64,000 nucleotides of DNA from Dyadobacter sp. CY343 (GTDB taxonomy: Bacteria; Bacteroidota; Bacteroidia; Cytophagales; Spirosomataceae), in NCBI RefSeq assembly GCF_021390335.1, contig NZ_JAJUXK010000003.1, positions 744,001-808,000 on the forward strand. Direction: 5' to 3'. Made by a program: the position numbers and the translations under genes. Shown here in pieces: positions 1 to 6,387 of the stretch. The notes under the pieces were generated by a model. It searched no databases. It had not been told where the DNA came from and saw only the letters and a list, made by a program, of their open reading frames with translations. Within the stretch, counting starts at the first letter, position 1. Each line of letters opens with the position of its first letter.

Positions 1-595
1 ATTTCGTCTTGGACTTCCCACTGTCCCACTGGCCGATATCCTTTATTTCCCGGGCACCACCGGAGACGCATTTATTGTTTTTGCAAACCAGCAAATCCAC
101 ATTGTCACCCAGATCTGCCCAGCTGATCTCGAACGAAACCTTGCAAGGCACGCCCGGCGGATCGCCCTGGTATTTGCTTTTCCTGAAATCGTCCGGCTTC
201 GCTTCCGACGCTATCGCCGGTTTTGCTACCGAATCTTTGGGTGATTCGGCCTTGGAAACAGGCGCAGGCGATTTGTAAGTGCCCACATCGGAAACTGTCT
301 CTTTTTCGGGGCAATCGGTGCATTCGGGACATTCGATAATTCCGGGCATTGGCTTGTAATCCGTCAAAACTACGAGCAGCGTGTCACCCGGTCGTTTGTT
401 CTTTAAACTATCGCTGATCGTCGCAAAAAACTGGTTGTGCACCGTATCATACGACATACTTACCTGCTGCTTTTTCCCGGGCGACGAGCCGCCTTTAGGA
501 ACGGCGATGAACAGAAATATCACCGCCCCCAGTGCGCCGCAAATCACATCCAGAAATGATATATTGAAAATCTGAGGTTCCCGGTTTCTTGCCAT
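1..595 (-). CDS. Membrane-anchored protein, 3' end outside window
   Basis: 198 codons are visible from the ATG at 595; the gene runs out of the window. It begins with a short polar stretch, then one hydrophobic segment (about residues 13-32, starting NISFLDVICGALGAV), which looks like an uncleaved N-terminal anchor. A Cys cluster follows (Cys89, Cys92, Cys95 in ECPECTDCP), then a Pro/Lys-rich linker. The last visible part (FEISWADLGDNVDLLV) resembles the start of a beta-sandwich. It lies 27 bp behind the zinc-ribbon gene and looks like the third gene of an operon with it and the barrel gene. The N-terminal segment resembles anchors of proteins encoded beside MotA/TolQ-like or vWA genes, but that is from memory. 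No function can be assigned. Confidence 0.75.
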   Translation of the reverse strand, partial: MARNREPQIFNISFLDVICGALGAVIFLFIAVPKGGSSPGKKQQVSMSYDTVHNQFFATISDSLKNKRPGDTLLVVLTDYKPMPGIIECPECTDCPEKETVSDVGTYKSPAPVSKAESPKDSVAKPAIASEAKPDDFRKSKYQGDPPGVPCKVSFEISWADLGDNVDLLVCKNNKCVSGGAREIKDIGQWDSGKSKTK

Positions 596-622
596 ATTTG
601 AAATAGTTTTGCCTTCAATTTT

Positions 623-901
623 TCAGCCTGCTTTCAGGCTGCCCAGCACATAGGTTTTGTCCATTACAAAGCCTCCTGCCTGCTTCACATTTTGAGCTTC
701 CCTCACCGGAAAGCGGCATTCCGGGCATTTGGGTAAGTGAGCGGCAATCAGCGTTCCGCAATTCTGGCATTGTTTCTCCGGAATCTCGTCCACAGTTGCT
801 TCCGGATCTGGAGCCTGCGAAAACCGGCCGTTGATCCGGCAGTGCGCGCATGTGTTCGCGTCGCTATTGTTGATCGTGCCGCAATTGTTGCAAACCAGCA
901 T
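623..901 (-). CDS. Double zinc-ribbon protein
   Basis: A 92-aa protein with two treble-clef zinc ribbons. The first uses Cys4/Cys7 and Cys18/Cys21, the second Cys45/Cys48 and Cys59/Cys62. Both have the CxNCGT start typical of DZANK/zinc-ribbon proteins. There is no signal peptide, so it is probably cytoplasmic. Each ribbon should bind one structural zinc and may mediate protein or nucleic acid contacts. It is the middle gene of a minus-strand operon: 20 bp after the barrel gene and 27 bp before the membrane-anchored gene. Proteins of this kind often accompany membrane-bound vWA or TolQ/MotA-type systems, which the downstream neighbour hints at. The precise role is unknown. Confidence 0.8.
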   Translation of the reverse strand: MLVCNNCGTINNSDANTCAHCRINGRFSQAPDPEATVDEIPEKQCQNCGTLIAAHLPKCPECRFPVREAQNVKQAGGFVMDKTYVLGSLKAG

Positions 902-921
902 AATCGAAGTCGTTTAGGCGG

Positions 922-1650
922 TTAGTACTTGTCCCCGAAAGTGAAGTGGTGTGTATAGCTTACGCTCAGGATCGTAGACACATTGCCAACTTTTCCATCG
1001 GCGCCGATCGCCGTGCTACTCCTGTTATTGAGCGCATTGAATCCCAGATCCCAGATGATATTCACTGCCAGTTTGCCCTTTTCACCCATTGGCACCAGCA
1101 TTCCGGGACTCAGGATGAATCCCGGCTGAAAACGTCGGTAAGTATCATTGATCCCGCTCCCGAAACGCACCGTTGAAGACTCACTTCGTGACCCCACTCC
1201 CGCTACTTCCAGTTCCAGCCGCTGATTTCCGGCTAGTCCCACATTCAAAGAAGGTCCGGCCGAGGCTGTCAATCCGAATTTTTCACTTAGGAACCGGTAC
1301 CTGAAAAGAATGGGTACGTGGATGAAAGAAGTATTCTCCCGCCGCTTCACAAAGCCCACATAGTCGCCCTCAATCCTGTAATTGTCAGTCTCCGACTTGG
1401 TACCTTTCTGAATAAAACTGACGCCCGAAACGATCGCCATTTTATTCATTTCCACTCCAAAAACAACGCCGCCGTTCAACCCTGGCTTAGGCTTCGAACT
1501 CGTCCAAAGATCCGCGTAATCGGATGTGTATGAATACATTGACAGGTTAGCTCCGCCCGTTCCTCCAATAAAAAAAGAACTGCCTTGCGCATTCGCAGCG
1601 AAGTTGGCAGACAATAAAAACGCGATCACTAGCAATAATGGCTTTCTCAT
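922..1650 (-). CDS. PorT-like outer membrane beta-barrel protein
   Basis: A 242-aa protein with a cleavable signal peptide (residues 1-21, ending ANAQ). The rest alternates polar and aromatic/hydrophobic residues and ends in a beta-strand closing on an aromatic residue (FTFGDKY). This fits the OMP_b-brl_2/PorT-like family of about eight-stranded barrels common in Bacteroidota. Examples of strand-like segments are FIHVPILFRYRF and ISVSYTHHFTFG near the C-terminus. It is the first gene of the operon with the zinc-ribbon and membrane-anchored proteins. The family has no known enzymatic role; a structural or assembly role in the envelope is the usual guess. The family call is good, the function is not known. 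Confidence 0.8.
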   Translation of the reverse strand: MRKPLLLVIAFLLSANFAANAQGSSFFIGGTGGANLSMYSYTSDYADLWTSSKPKPGLNGGVVFGVEMNKMAIVSGVSFIQKGTKSETDNYRIEGDYVGFVKRRENTSFIHVPILFRYRFLSEKFGLTASAGPSLNVGLAGNQRLELEVAGVGSRSESSTVRFGSGINDTYRRFQPGFILSPGMLVPMGEKGKLAVNIIWDLGFNALNNRSSTAIGADGKVGNVSTILSVSYTHHFTFGDKY

Positions 1651-1778
1651 GTTTTTGATGTTTTTAGTGTAGCTTAAAACGCACCAGCAATTCCACCGGC
1701 AGAGGTGATTTTCTGGTCTTGCAAATTTCAGCCAAACGGAAAAAGCAAACCATCCCTGTTTTCAGCCATTTTTGAGTA

Positions 1779-1965
1779 CCCCCCTACCCCCTCAAGGGGG
1801 CTTTGCGTTTGATTTGATTGGTAACGAATAGCCCCCTTGAGGGGGTCGGGGGGAGAATCCAGTAACGAATAGCCCCCTTGAGGGGGTCGGGGGGAGAATC
1901 CAGCAACAAATAACCCCCTTGAGGGGGTCGGGGGAATTGAGGGGGTTTGGGGGAGAATTTTGACC
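1779..1965. repeat. Tandem 41-bp G/C hairpin repeats with inverted copy
   Basis: Three near-identical copies start at 1823, 1864 and 1905 with an exact 41-bp period. Each has the hairpin core CCCCCTTGAGGGGG followed by TCGGGGG, GAGAATCCAG and AACGAATAG-like sequence. A partial fourth copy ends near 1965, and an inverted copy of the core lies at 1779-1801, so the whole block can fold back on itself. It fills most of the 373-bp gap between the barrel gene and the SGNH gene. Such C5-N4-G5 elements are dispersed repeats in Bacteroidota genomes and may also terminate transcription. Open frames through the block translate to repetitive Pro-rich peptides and are not genes. Nothing else is visible in the gap. 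Confidence 0.85.
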
Positions 1966-2023
1966 AACCAACATTAACAAACATCACCGCCCCCCTTTTA
2001 CAAAAAACAAACTCCTGAACCTC

Positions 2024-2728
2024 ATGAAAACAGCATTACTGGCTCTTGCTTTTTTTTCACTAATTCAACTTTCACTAACCACCTCCGCGCAGGTTGCGGA
2101 TACCAGTTATCTGGCCGAGGTTAAAAAGGAGCTGAATACAGTCTGGCCGAGGAACCGGCGCGTTAATCTGGTTTTTCACGGGCATTCTGTTCCAGCGGGC
2201 TATTGGGAAACCCCGGAAGTGCATACCCTGGAATCGTACCCAAATCTGATTTTGAAAGCATTGAAAGCGAAATACCCTTACGCGGTGATCAATGTGATCG
2301 TGACTGCGATTGGCGGGGAAAATTCGTTGAAAGGCGCGGCGCGTTTTGAGAATGAAGTGCTGGCACACCAGCCCGACGTAGTTTTCATCGATTATGCACT
2401 AAATGACCGTTTTTCACCTCTTGAAAAAACCAAGGAAGCACTGGAAAAGATGATCCGGGCGGCGCAGGAAAGGAATATTAAAGTAATACTGGTTACCCCC
2501 TCTCCTGATCAGCGAATCGATATTTCAGATCCCAAAAATCCACTCGATCCTTATGCAGCGCAGATCAAAGAGCTGGCGATTCAATACAAGATAGGGTTTG
2601 CGGATCCTTATATTGAGTTTCAAAAAATAGTAAAGGCCGGTAAATTGAAAGAAGTGATGTCGTCGGTGAACCACCCGAACGAAGCGGGGCATTCTGTTAT
2701 CGCAAATGAGATCCTGCCCTATTTTTGA
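2024..2728 (+). CDS. Secreted SGNH/GDSL-like hydrolase
   Basis: A 234-aa protein with a signal peptide (residues 1-22, ending TSAQ) and an SGNH-type fold. Block I is FHGHS (nucleophile Ser55, with His where GDS normally has Asp), block II is AIGGENS (Gly97-Gly98), block III is YALND (Asn127-Asp128), and block V is NHPNEAGH (His217). The Asp usually three residues before the catalytic His is Ser214 here, so the catalytic triad is not canonical. SGNH family members deacetylate sugars or cleave lipid esters. This one is probably periplasmic and may act on carbohydrate esters, but its substrate cannot be read. It appears to be a single gene behind a repeat-filled intergenic region. Confidence 0.8.
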   Translation: MKTALLALAFFSLIQLSLTTSAQVADTSYLAEVKKELNTVWPRNRRVNLVFHGHSVPAGYWETPEVHTLESYPNLILKALKAKYPYAVINVIVTAIGGENSLKGAARFENEVLAHQPDVVFIDYALNDRFSPLEKTKEALEKMIRAAQERNIKVILVTPSPDQRIDISDPKNPLDPYAAQIKELAIQYKIGFADPYIEFQKIVKAGKLKEVMSSVNHPNEAGHSVIANEILPYF

Positions 2729-2771
2729 ATGAACAACGAAGCGTTGCCCTGATCGACAAACTGCGATTTTA

Positions 2772-2804
2772 TTTGGACTTGTTTTAAATAACAGACTATA
2801 TTTG
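2772..2804 (+). promoter_or_regulatory. Bacteroidota-type promoter for the sigma-factor operon
   Basis: A -33 TTTG at 2772-2775 and a -7 TATATTTG at 2797-2804 are separated by 21 bp. This matches the TTTG / TAnnTTTG pattern of Bacteroidota primary-sigma promoters. The start codon of the ECF sigma gene at 2831 lies 27 bp downstream of the -7 box, so the mRNA leader would be short. Confidence 0.55.
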
Positions 2805-2830
2805 CAGCTTTCCAATGAAGCTCCTTGCGA

Positions 2831-3370
2831 ATGAATCAGGATTTAGCAGACAGTATTCCAATGCGGATCGATGAGGTGACTTTCCGACAGATTTATCTGC
2901 TGCATTGGGAGAAAGTTTTTGCTGTTTGCTACAACAACATCCGCGAAACGGAGCCTGCCAAAGGAATGGTGCAGGACATTTTTAAATCCTTGTGGGAACG
3001 GAAAGACGAGCTTGAAATCACGGTTTCAGTTGAAAGATACTTGCTCAGAGCTGCCAAATTAAAGGTTTTTGAATATTTAAGAAATACCAGGTCCCGCGCC
3101 GAACATATAGAATCTGCTTTTCAGAATTACTGCCACTTTACCAATTGTACCGAAAACGAGGTACTTTATAATAACCTGAAATCGCAGGTGGAATGCCTGG
3201 TAGATACACTTCCCTGCCAATGCCGCAATGTGTTCAGAATGAGCCGGGAAGAAGGATTGACTAATCGCGAAATTGCCTCGCGCCTGCTTATTTCCGAGCG
3301 GGCTGTCGAGTACCATATTACCCGGGCGCTTTCCACACTGAAAGCAAATCTCACAGAATACCTCCCTTAG
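2831..3370 (+). CDS. ECF RNA polymerase sigma factor
   Basis: A 179-aa sigma-70 family protein of the extracytoplasmic function type. Region 2 lies in the N-terminal half (the stretch ending VQDIFKSLWERK). Region 4 is near the C-terminus and contains the helix-turn-helix LTNREIASRLLISERAVEYH. The ATG at 2831 was chosen; a TTG six bases upstream is also in frame. A consensus promoter lies just upstream. The next gene (58 bp on) encodes a single-span membrane protein with a FecR-like N-terminus, so the pair is a sigma/anti-sigma switch. The DUF4374 lipoprotein gene follows in the same unit. The likely targets are the neighbouring TonB receptor and siderophore-uptake genes. Region 1.1 and region 3 are absent, as expected for ECF factors. 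Confidence 0.9.
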   Translation: MNQDLADSIPMRIDEVTFRQIYLLHWEKVFAVCYNNIRETEPAKGMVQDIFKSLWERKDELEITVSVERYLLRAAKLKVFEYLRNTRSRAEHIESAFQNYCHFTNCTENEVLYNNLKSQVECLVDTLPCQCRNVFRMSREEGLTNREIASRLLISERAVEYHITRALSTLKANLTEYLP

Positions 3371-3427
3371 TTTTCACCGCCTGACTTACGGTAAAAGTTA
3401 AATTGTGCTACTTTTACCAAAAGTAAA

Positions 3428-4114
3428 ATGCGTAATAAAGTCAGCTCCTACATGCGGGTCAGTAAAGAACTTATCGAACGATATCACGCGGGTCTGTGTA
3501 CGCAGGAGGAACAACTGGCTGTTGAAGAGTGGCTCCTGAGCGACGAGCCCGACGAGCTATTTGTGCTGCCGGAGGGAAAAGAAAAACGGGGACTTCGTGC
3601 TGAAATGTGGGAAGAAATAGCAGATGTTTTTCCTGAAAAAAAGAGTTATCAGCACATATTCTTTCACAGCTTCTGGCGTCAAGCCGCAGCGGTTGTTTTA
3701 CTAGGAATAACTGGCGTATTACTGTACAACGTTAATAATAAGCAGGTTACAGCTGATATTATCATCATCAACAACGAGTCCACTTCAATCAATAAGGATT
3801 TACAGGCAGGAAACTTTCACGTATCCCTTGCACCGAAAAGCAACATTGAAATTGACAGCAATACCGGGCGGATTGATTTTTGCGGTGCCATGATGATCAA
3901 CCCGAAAATGGATGTTGAATATACCATCCAGGGCACCTGTCCCGACCAAATGGAACAAAGCGGCAAAATGAAGCTCAAAAAAGGACTGAACTATATTGCC
4001 CTCAATTACGCCGGCCCAGGTAAGGATCCAGAACTGCTGGTACTCGAAGAAAAATCATTAATGGGGCTGCCACCGCTCATGAAAAGGCAGCTTATGCACC
4101 AGTTTGATATTTGA
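3428..4114 (+). CDS. Atypical FecR-like anti-sigma factor
   Basis: A 228-aa protein. Residues 1-80 resemble the cytoplasmic N-terminus of FecR anti-sigma factors (ELIERYHAGLCTQEEQLAVE, then a short acidic/Trp segment). One membrane span follows (about residues 83-101, AAAVVLLGITGVLLYNV). The periplasmic part of about 125 residues lacks the FecR signature and the C-terminal DUF4974/STN-binding domain. It probably holds the preceding sigma factor inactive at the inner membrane. Its stop codon overlaps a possible TTG start of the following DUF4374 gene, which suggests coupled translation. Because the receptor-contact domain is missing, signalling must differ from standard FecR; the DUF4374 lipoprotein is a candidate partner. 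The anti-sigma role is inferred from context and the N-terminus. Confidence 0.75.
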   Translation: MRNKVSSYMRVSKELIERYHAGLCTQEEQLAVEEWLLSDEPDELFVLPEGKEKRGLRAEMWEEIADVFPEKKSYQHIFFHSFWRQAAAVVLLGITGVLLYNVNNKQVTADIIIINNESTSINKDLQAGNFHVSLAPKSNIEIDSNTGRIDFCGAMMINPKMDVEYTIQGTCPDQMEQSGKMKLKKGLNYIALNYAGPGKDPELLVLEEKSLMGLPPLMKRQLMHQFDI

Positions 4115-4128
4115 AATCTACTTCATTA

Positions 4129-5349
4129 ATGATCAAAAAACCCCGGCAAATCTCCTTGTATCTGCTATTAGCGATGATTGCTTTTACCGTTGGATGCGCT
4201 GAAAGAGAATCCGGACAAAGCGACACTTCGCAAAAGAAATACAGTATTTATACAATGGCGGAAGATGGTCAGGAATTTTTGACGACTACCGATTCACTGT
4301 CCGGCGGGAGCCTTGAACCGGAGAAATCAGGTGTGAAAGTAGATCCTCAGCGAATTTTTTACGATCTCATCGTACATAAGGGATACTACTACCGACTGGA
4401 TGCGAAAACGCAGGAATTCTTAAAGATTGGTATTGAAAATAAGAAGTTTACTACCAAATCCAGAGTAAAACTCGAAGGCTTTTCGGCGATCGATAACTAT
4501 AACTGGATCACGCCCGATTCGCTGCTGATCATCGGCTACGATGATAAAAGTGCAGAGGTGAAATATGCCAAAATTCATCTCGAAAATATGACCGCGGTAC
4601 AAGGTAAACTCCCCTTGCCCGCTCCTTCGGGAAGCTATAACTGGACATCGGTCGGCTTTTCGCATTTCATGAATGGGCAACTGCTGGTCGGCTACACGTA
4701 CCATGCCGCCCACGATCTGCTGGGCTATACCACAAGTGACACGATGTACGTGGCGACGCTGAGCTATCCTGCACTGAAAAATTTGAAGAAATATAAAGAT
4801 AGCCGGACCACATATCCAGGCGGGGTGAATACGCGGCAATCACACTTTTTTACGGATGAAAATGGGGATTTCTACTTTATCACCTGCCCGGGCATTGCTT
4901 TGGGAAATAACCCGGCTAAGCCCACAGCGATTATGCGGATCAGGAAGTCGGACAGCAGCGTCGACCCGGACTACTTTTTCAACCTTTCAGCTTCTCCTAT
5001 TCAAAACAACGGATATGGTTTCTGGTATCTTGGGAAAGGAAAAGCAATTGTACGGACAGAGCGGAAAGCACTTTTTACGGGAATGGGTGATCACTACAAA
5101 GTACCCCATTTCGATTTTTACGAAGTCGATCTAATTAAACAAACTACGGCGCGCCTTAATCTTCCGCTGGATAAAGGCACAGCCAGGCAATGCGTGATCG
5201 TGGAAAATGGGATCGCCTATATTGCTGTGAACTCAGATTCGGCAGGAAGTTACATCTGGATCTATAATCCCGAAAATCACAGCCTTAAAAAAGGGCTGCA
5301 AATTCCCGGTCAAACCGACTACATATTAAGGATCGAGCGGCTCAATTAA
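4129..5349 (+). CDS. DUF4374 lipoprotein (first copy)
   Basis: A 406-aa lipoprotein with signal peptide and lipobox FTVGC. The ATG at 4129 gives a proper signal sequence; a TTG at 4111 overlapping the anti-sigma stop is an alternative. The body is repetitive beta-rich sequence of a probable propeller, ending in DYILRIERLN, the same ending as the second copy at 8821 (DYILRLEKVK). This matches DUF4374, a family encoded beside TonB-dependent siderophore receptors in Bacteroidota. It should sit in the periplasm or on the outer membrane. It is in one operon with the sigma and anti-sigma genes. Its role is unknown; substrate capture or signalling are the obvious options. Its stop codon abuts the stop of the opposing Rpn gene at 5350. 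Confidence 0.8.
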   Translation: MIKKPRQISLYLLLAMIAFTVGCAERESGQSDTSQKKYSIYTMAEDGQEFLTTTDSLSGGSLEPEKSGVKVDPQRIFYDLIVHKGYYYRLDAKTQEFLKIGIENKKFTTKSRVKLEGFSAIDNYNWITPDSLLIIGYDDKSAEVKYAKIHLENMTAVQGKLPLPAPSGSYNWTSVGFSHFMNGQLLVGYTYHAAHDLLGYTTSDTMYVATLSYPALKNLKKYKDSRTTYPGGVNTRQSHFFTDENGDFYFITCPGIALGNNPAKPTAIMRIRKSDSSVDPDYFFNLSASPIQNNGYGFWYLGKGKAIVRTERKALFTGMGDHYKVPHFDFYEVDLIKQTTARLNLPLDKGTARQCVIVENGIAYIAVNSDSAGSYIWIYNPENHSLKKGLQIPGQTDYILRIERLN

Positions 5350-5580
5350 TTAAAGCGTCGCTATCTGTTCTGCTGACAAGCCGGTAACCTCCATGATCAG
5401 TTCGTCAGAAAGACCTTTTTCCTTCATTTTTTTGGCGGTTTCTTTCTTGCCAACAAGTATCCCATTGGCTATCCCCTCAACCCGCCCTTCGGCAATTCCT
5501 TCCGCCATACCATCGTTCCAGGCAGTTTCTGTCGTTGCGTACAAATCCCTTGCTTGCTTTAATGCTGCGTCGTATGCCAT
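5350..5580 (-). CDS. Separate C-terminal tail of the Rpn protein
   Basis: A 76-aa ORF with its own ATG at 5580, overlapping the end of the nuclease ORF by 22 bp. It begins MAYDAALKQARDLYATTE and continues with a Glu/Gly-rich helical segment (MAEGIAEGRVEGIANG) and a C-terminal helix (SDELIMEVTGLSAEQIATL). This is the standard Rpn C-terminal tail. In E. coli, short C-terminal Rpn proteins made from an internal start act as antitoxins against the full-length nuclease, so an independent tail could be functional. No clear Shine-Dalgarno is visible, which is common in Bacteroidota. The alternative is that this is only the out-of-frame end of a broken gene. Confidence 0.55.
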   Translation of the reverse strand: MAYDAALKQARDLYATTETAWNDGMAEGIAEGRVEGIANGILVGKKETAKKMKEKGLSDELIMEVTGLSAEQIATL

Positions 5581-6239
5581 TTATCTTGCTTGTTTAAGTT
5601 GCTGACTTCTGCGATATCAAACAATTTCTTGAAAATAGGTCTTCTCAAAAACAGTGGTAATTTATCAATATTATTCATGTGTTTCAATAAAAATAGCCAG
5701 TTATCAAGTTCAGAGACAAGCTCTTCCTCTCCTTTGGTAAATCTGGGAATTTCTACATAAATGAAACCGAGCTTGTCGTAAAATGCCTCTCCCTTCTCAT
5801 TTCTAAGCATTACCCTGGAAATAAAATGACGATCTGCTTTATCATCAAAACAGAAATCCATGATACCGATCAGATACACTGGTTTCAGGCGGTAATTCCA
5901 TTTCTGTACGGTAACCGGTATCTGATCTCTAATGAGTGAGGATACGTAATATAAGCAGCGGTCTTTGAAGAATTCCTGTCGGATCCGCTGCATTTCGATG
6001 ATAAACTGCTCTCCGTCAGCCCCTGTACAAAGCAGATCAAAGACCACTTTTCTGTCTGCCGATAGCGGACCACTCTGCTCGGTTTTATCGTAAGTCAGGT
6101 CAACAATGTACTTCTCGCCTGCGAAAAGCTGATTCAGAAAATCGATGAGCAAATCCTTGTTCGGCTCTGATCCGAATATCCTTTTGAAACCAAAATCCGT
6201 AAACGGATCGATAAAGCGGCCTGGCTTTGCTAAATGCAT
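5350..6239 (-). pseudogene. Rpn-family PD-(D/E)XK nuclease, frameshifted near 5580
   Basis: The 5' part (5559-6239, 226 aa) is an Rpn/PDDEXK_2 family protein, formerly called a transposase. It starts FIDPFTDFGFKRIFG and carries FDLLCTGADGEQFIIEMQR, the nuclease core with Asp and the Glu-x-Gln variant. The usual C-terminal tail is in another frame. At 5577-5585 the minus strand reads GATAAATGG; one more A would join DK to MAYDAALKQ and restore a protein of about 296 aa. As it stands, the first frame ends six residues later and the tail begins at an ATG overlapping that point. The nuclease core itself is intact. The gene is an opposite-strand insertion between the DUF4374 and TonB receptor genes. 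Known Rpn proteins promote RecA-independent recombination and some act in phage defence. Confidence 0.75.
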
Positions 6240-6387
6240 GGATAGTATGTGTTTTGATTTCTGCGAAAATCCGGAAAATTTTTACCAAACACCTTCGGGA
6301 AACTGCGAATTGCGCTACTGGTTATCAGGCGGTATAAATGGACATTAACCCTCCGCCCGAAAAACCAGCTTTTCTTCTATTTCAAAA

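Noticed and set aside
1728-1987. Overlapping minus-strand frames with repeated PPxPxxG peptides
   Set aside because: They are readings of the 41-bp hairpin repeats in three frames, with no start signal and no known family.
5350-6239. Reading the Rpn gene as an insertion sequence transposase
   Set aside because: No terminal inverted repeats or target duplications were seen; the Rpn family is a nuclease family despite its old transposase label.
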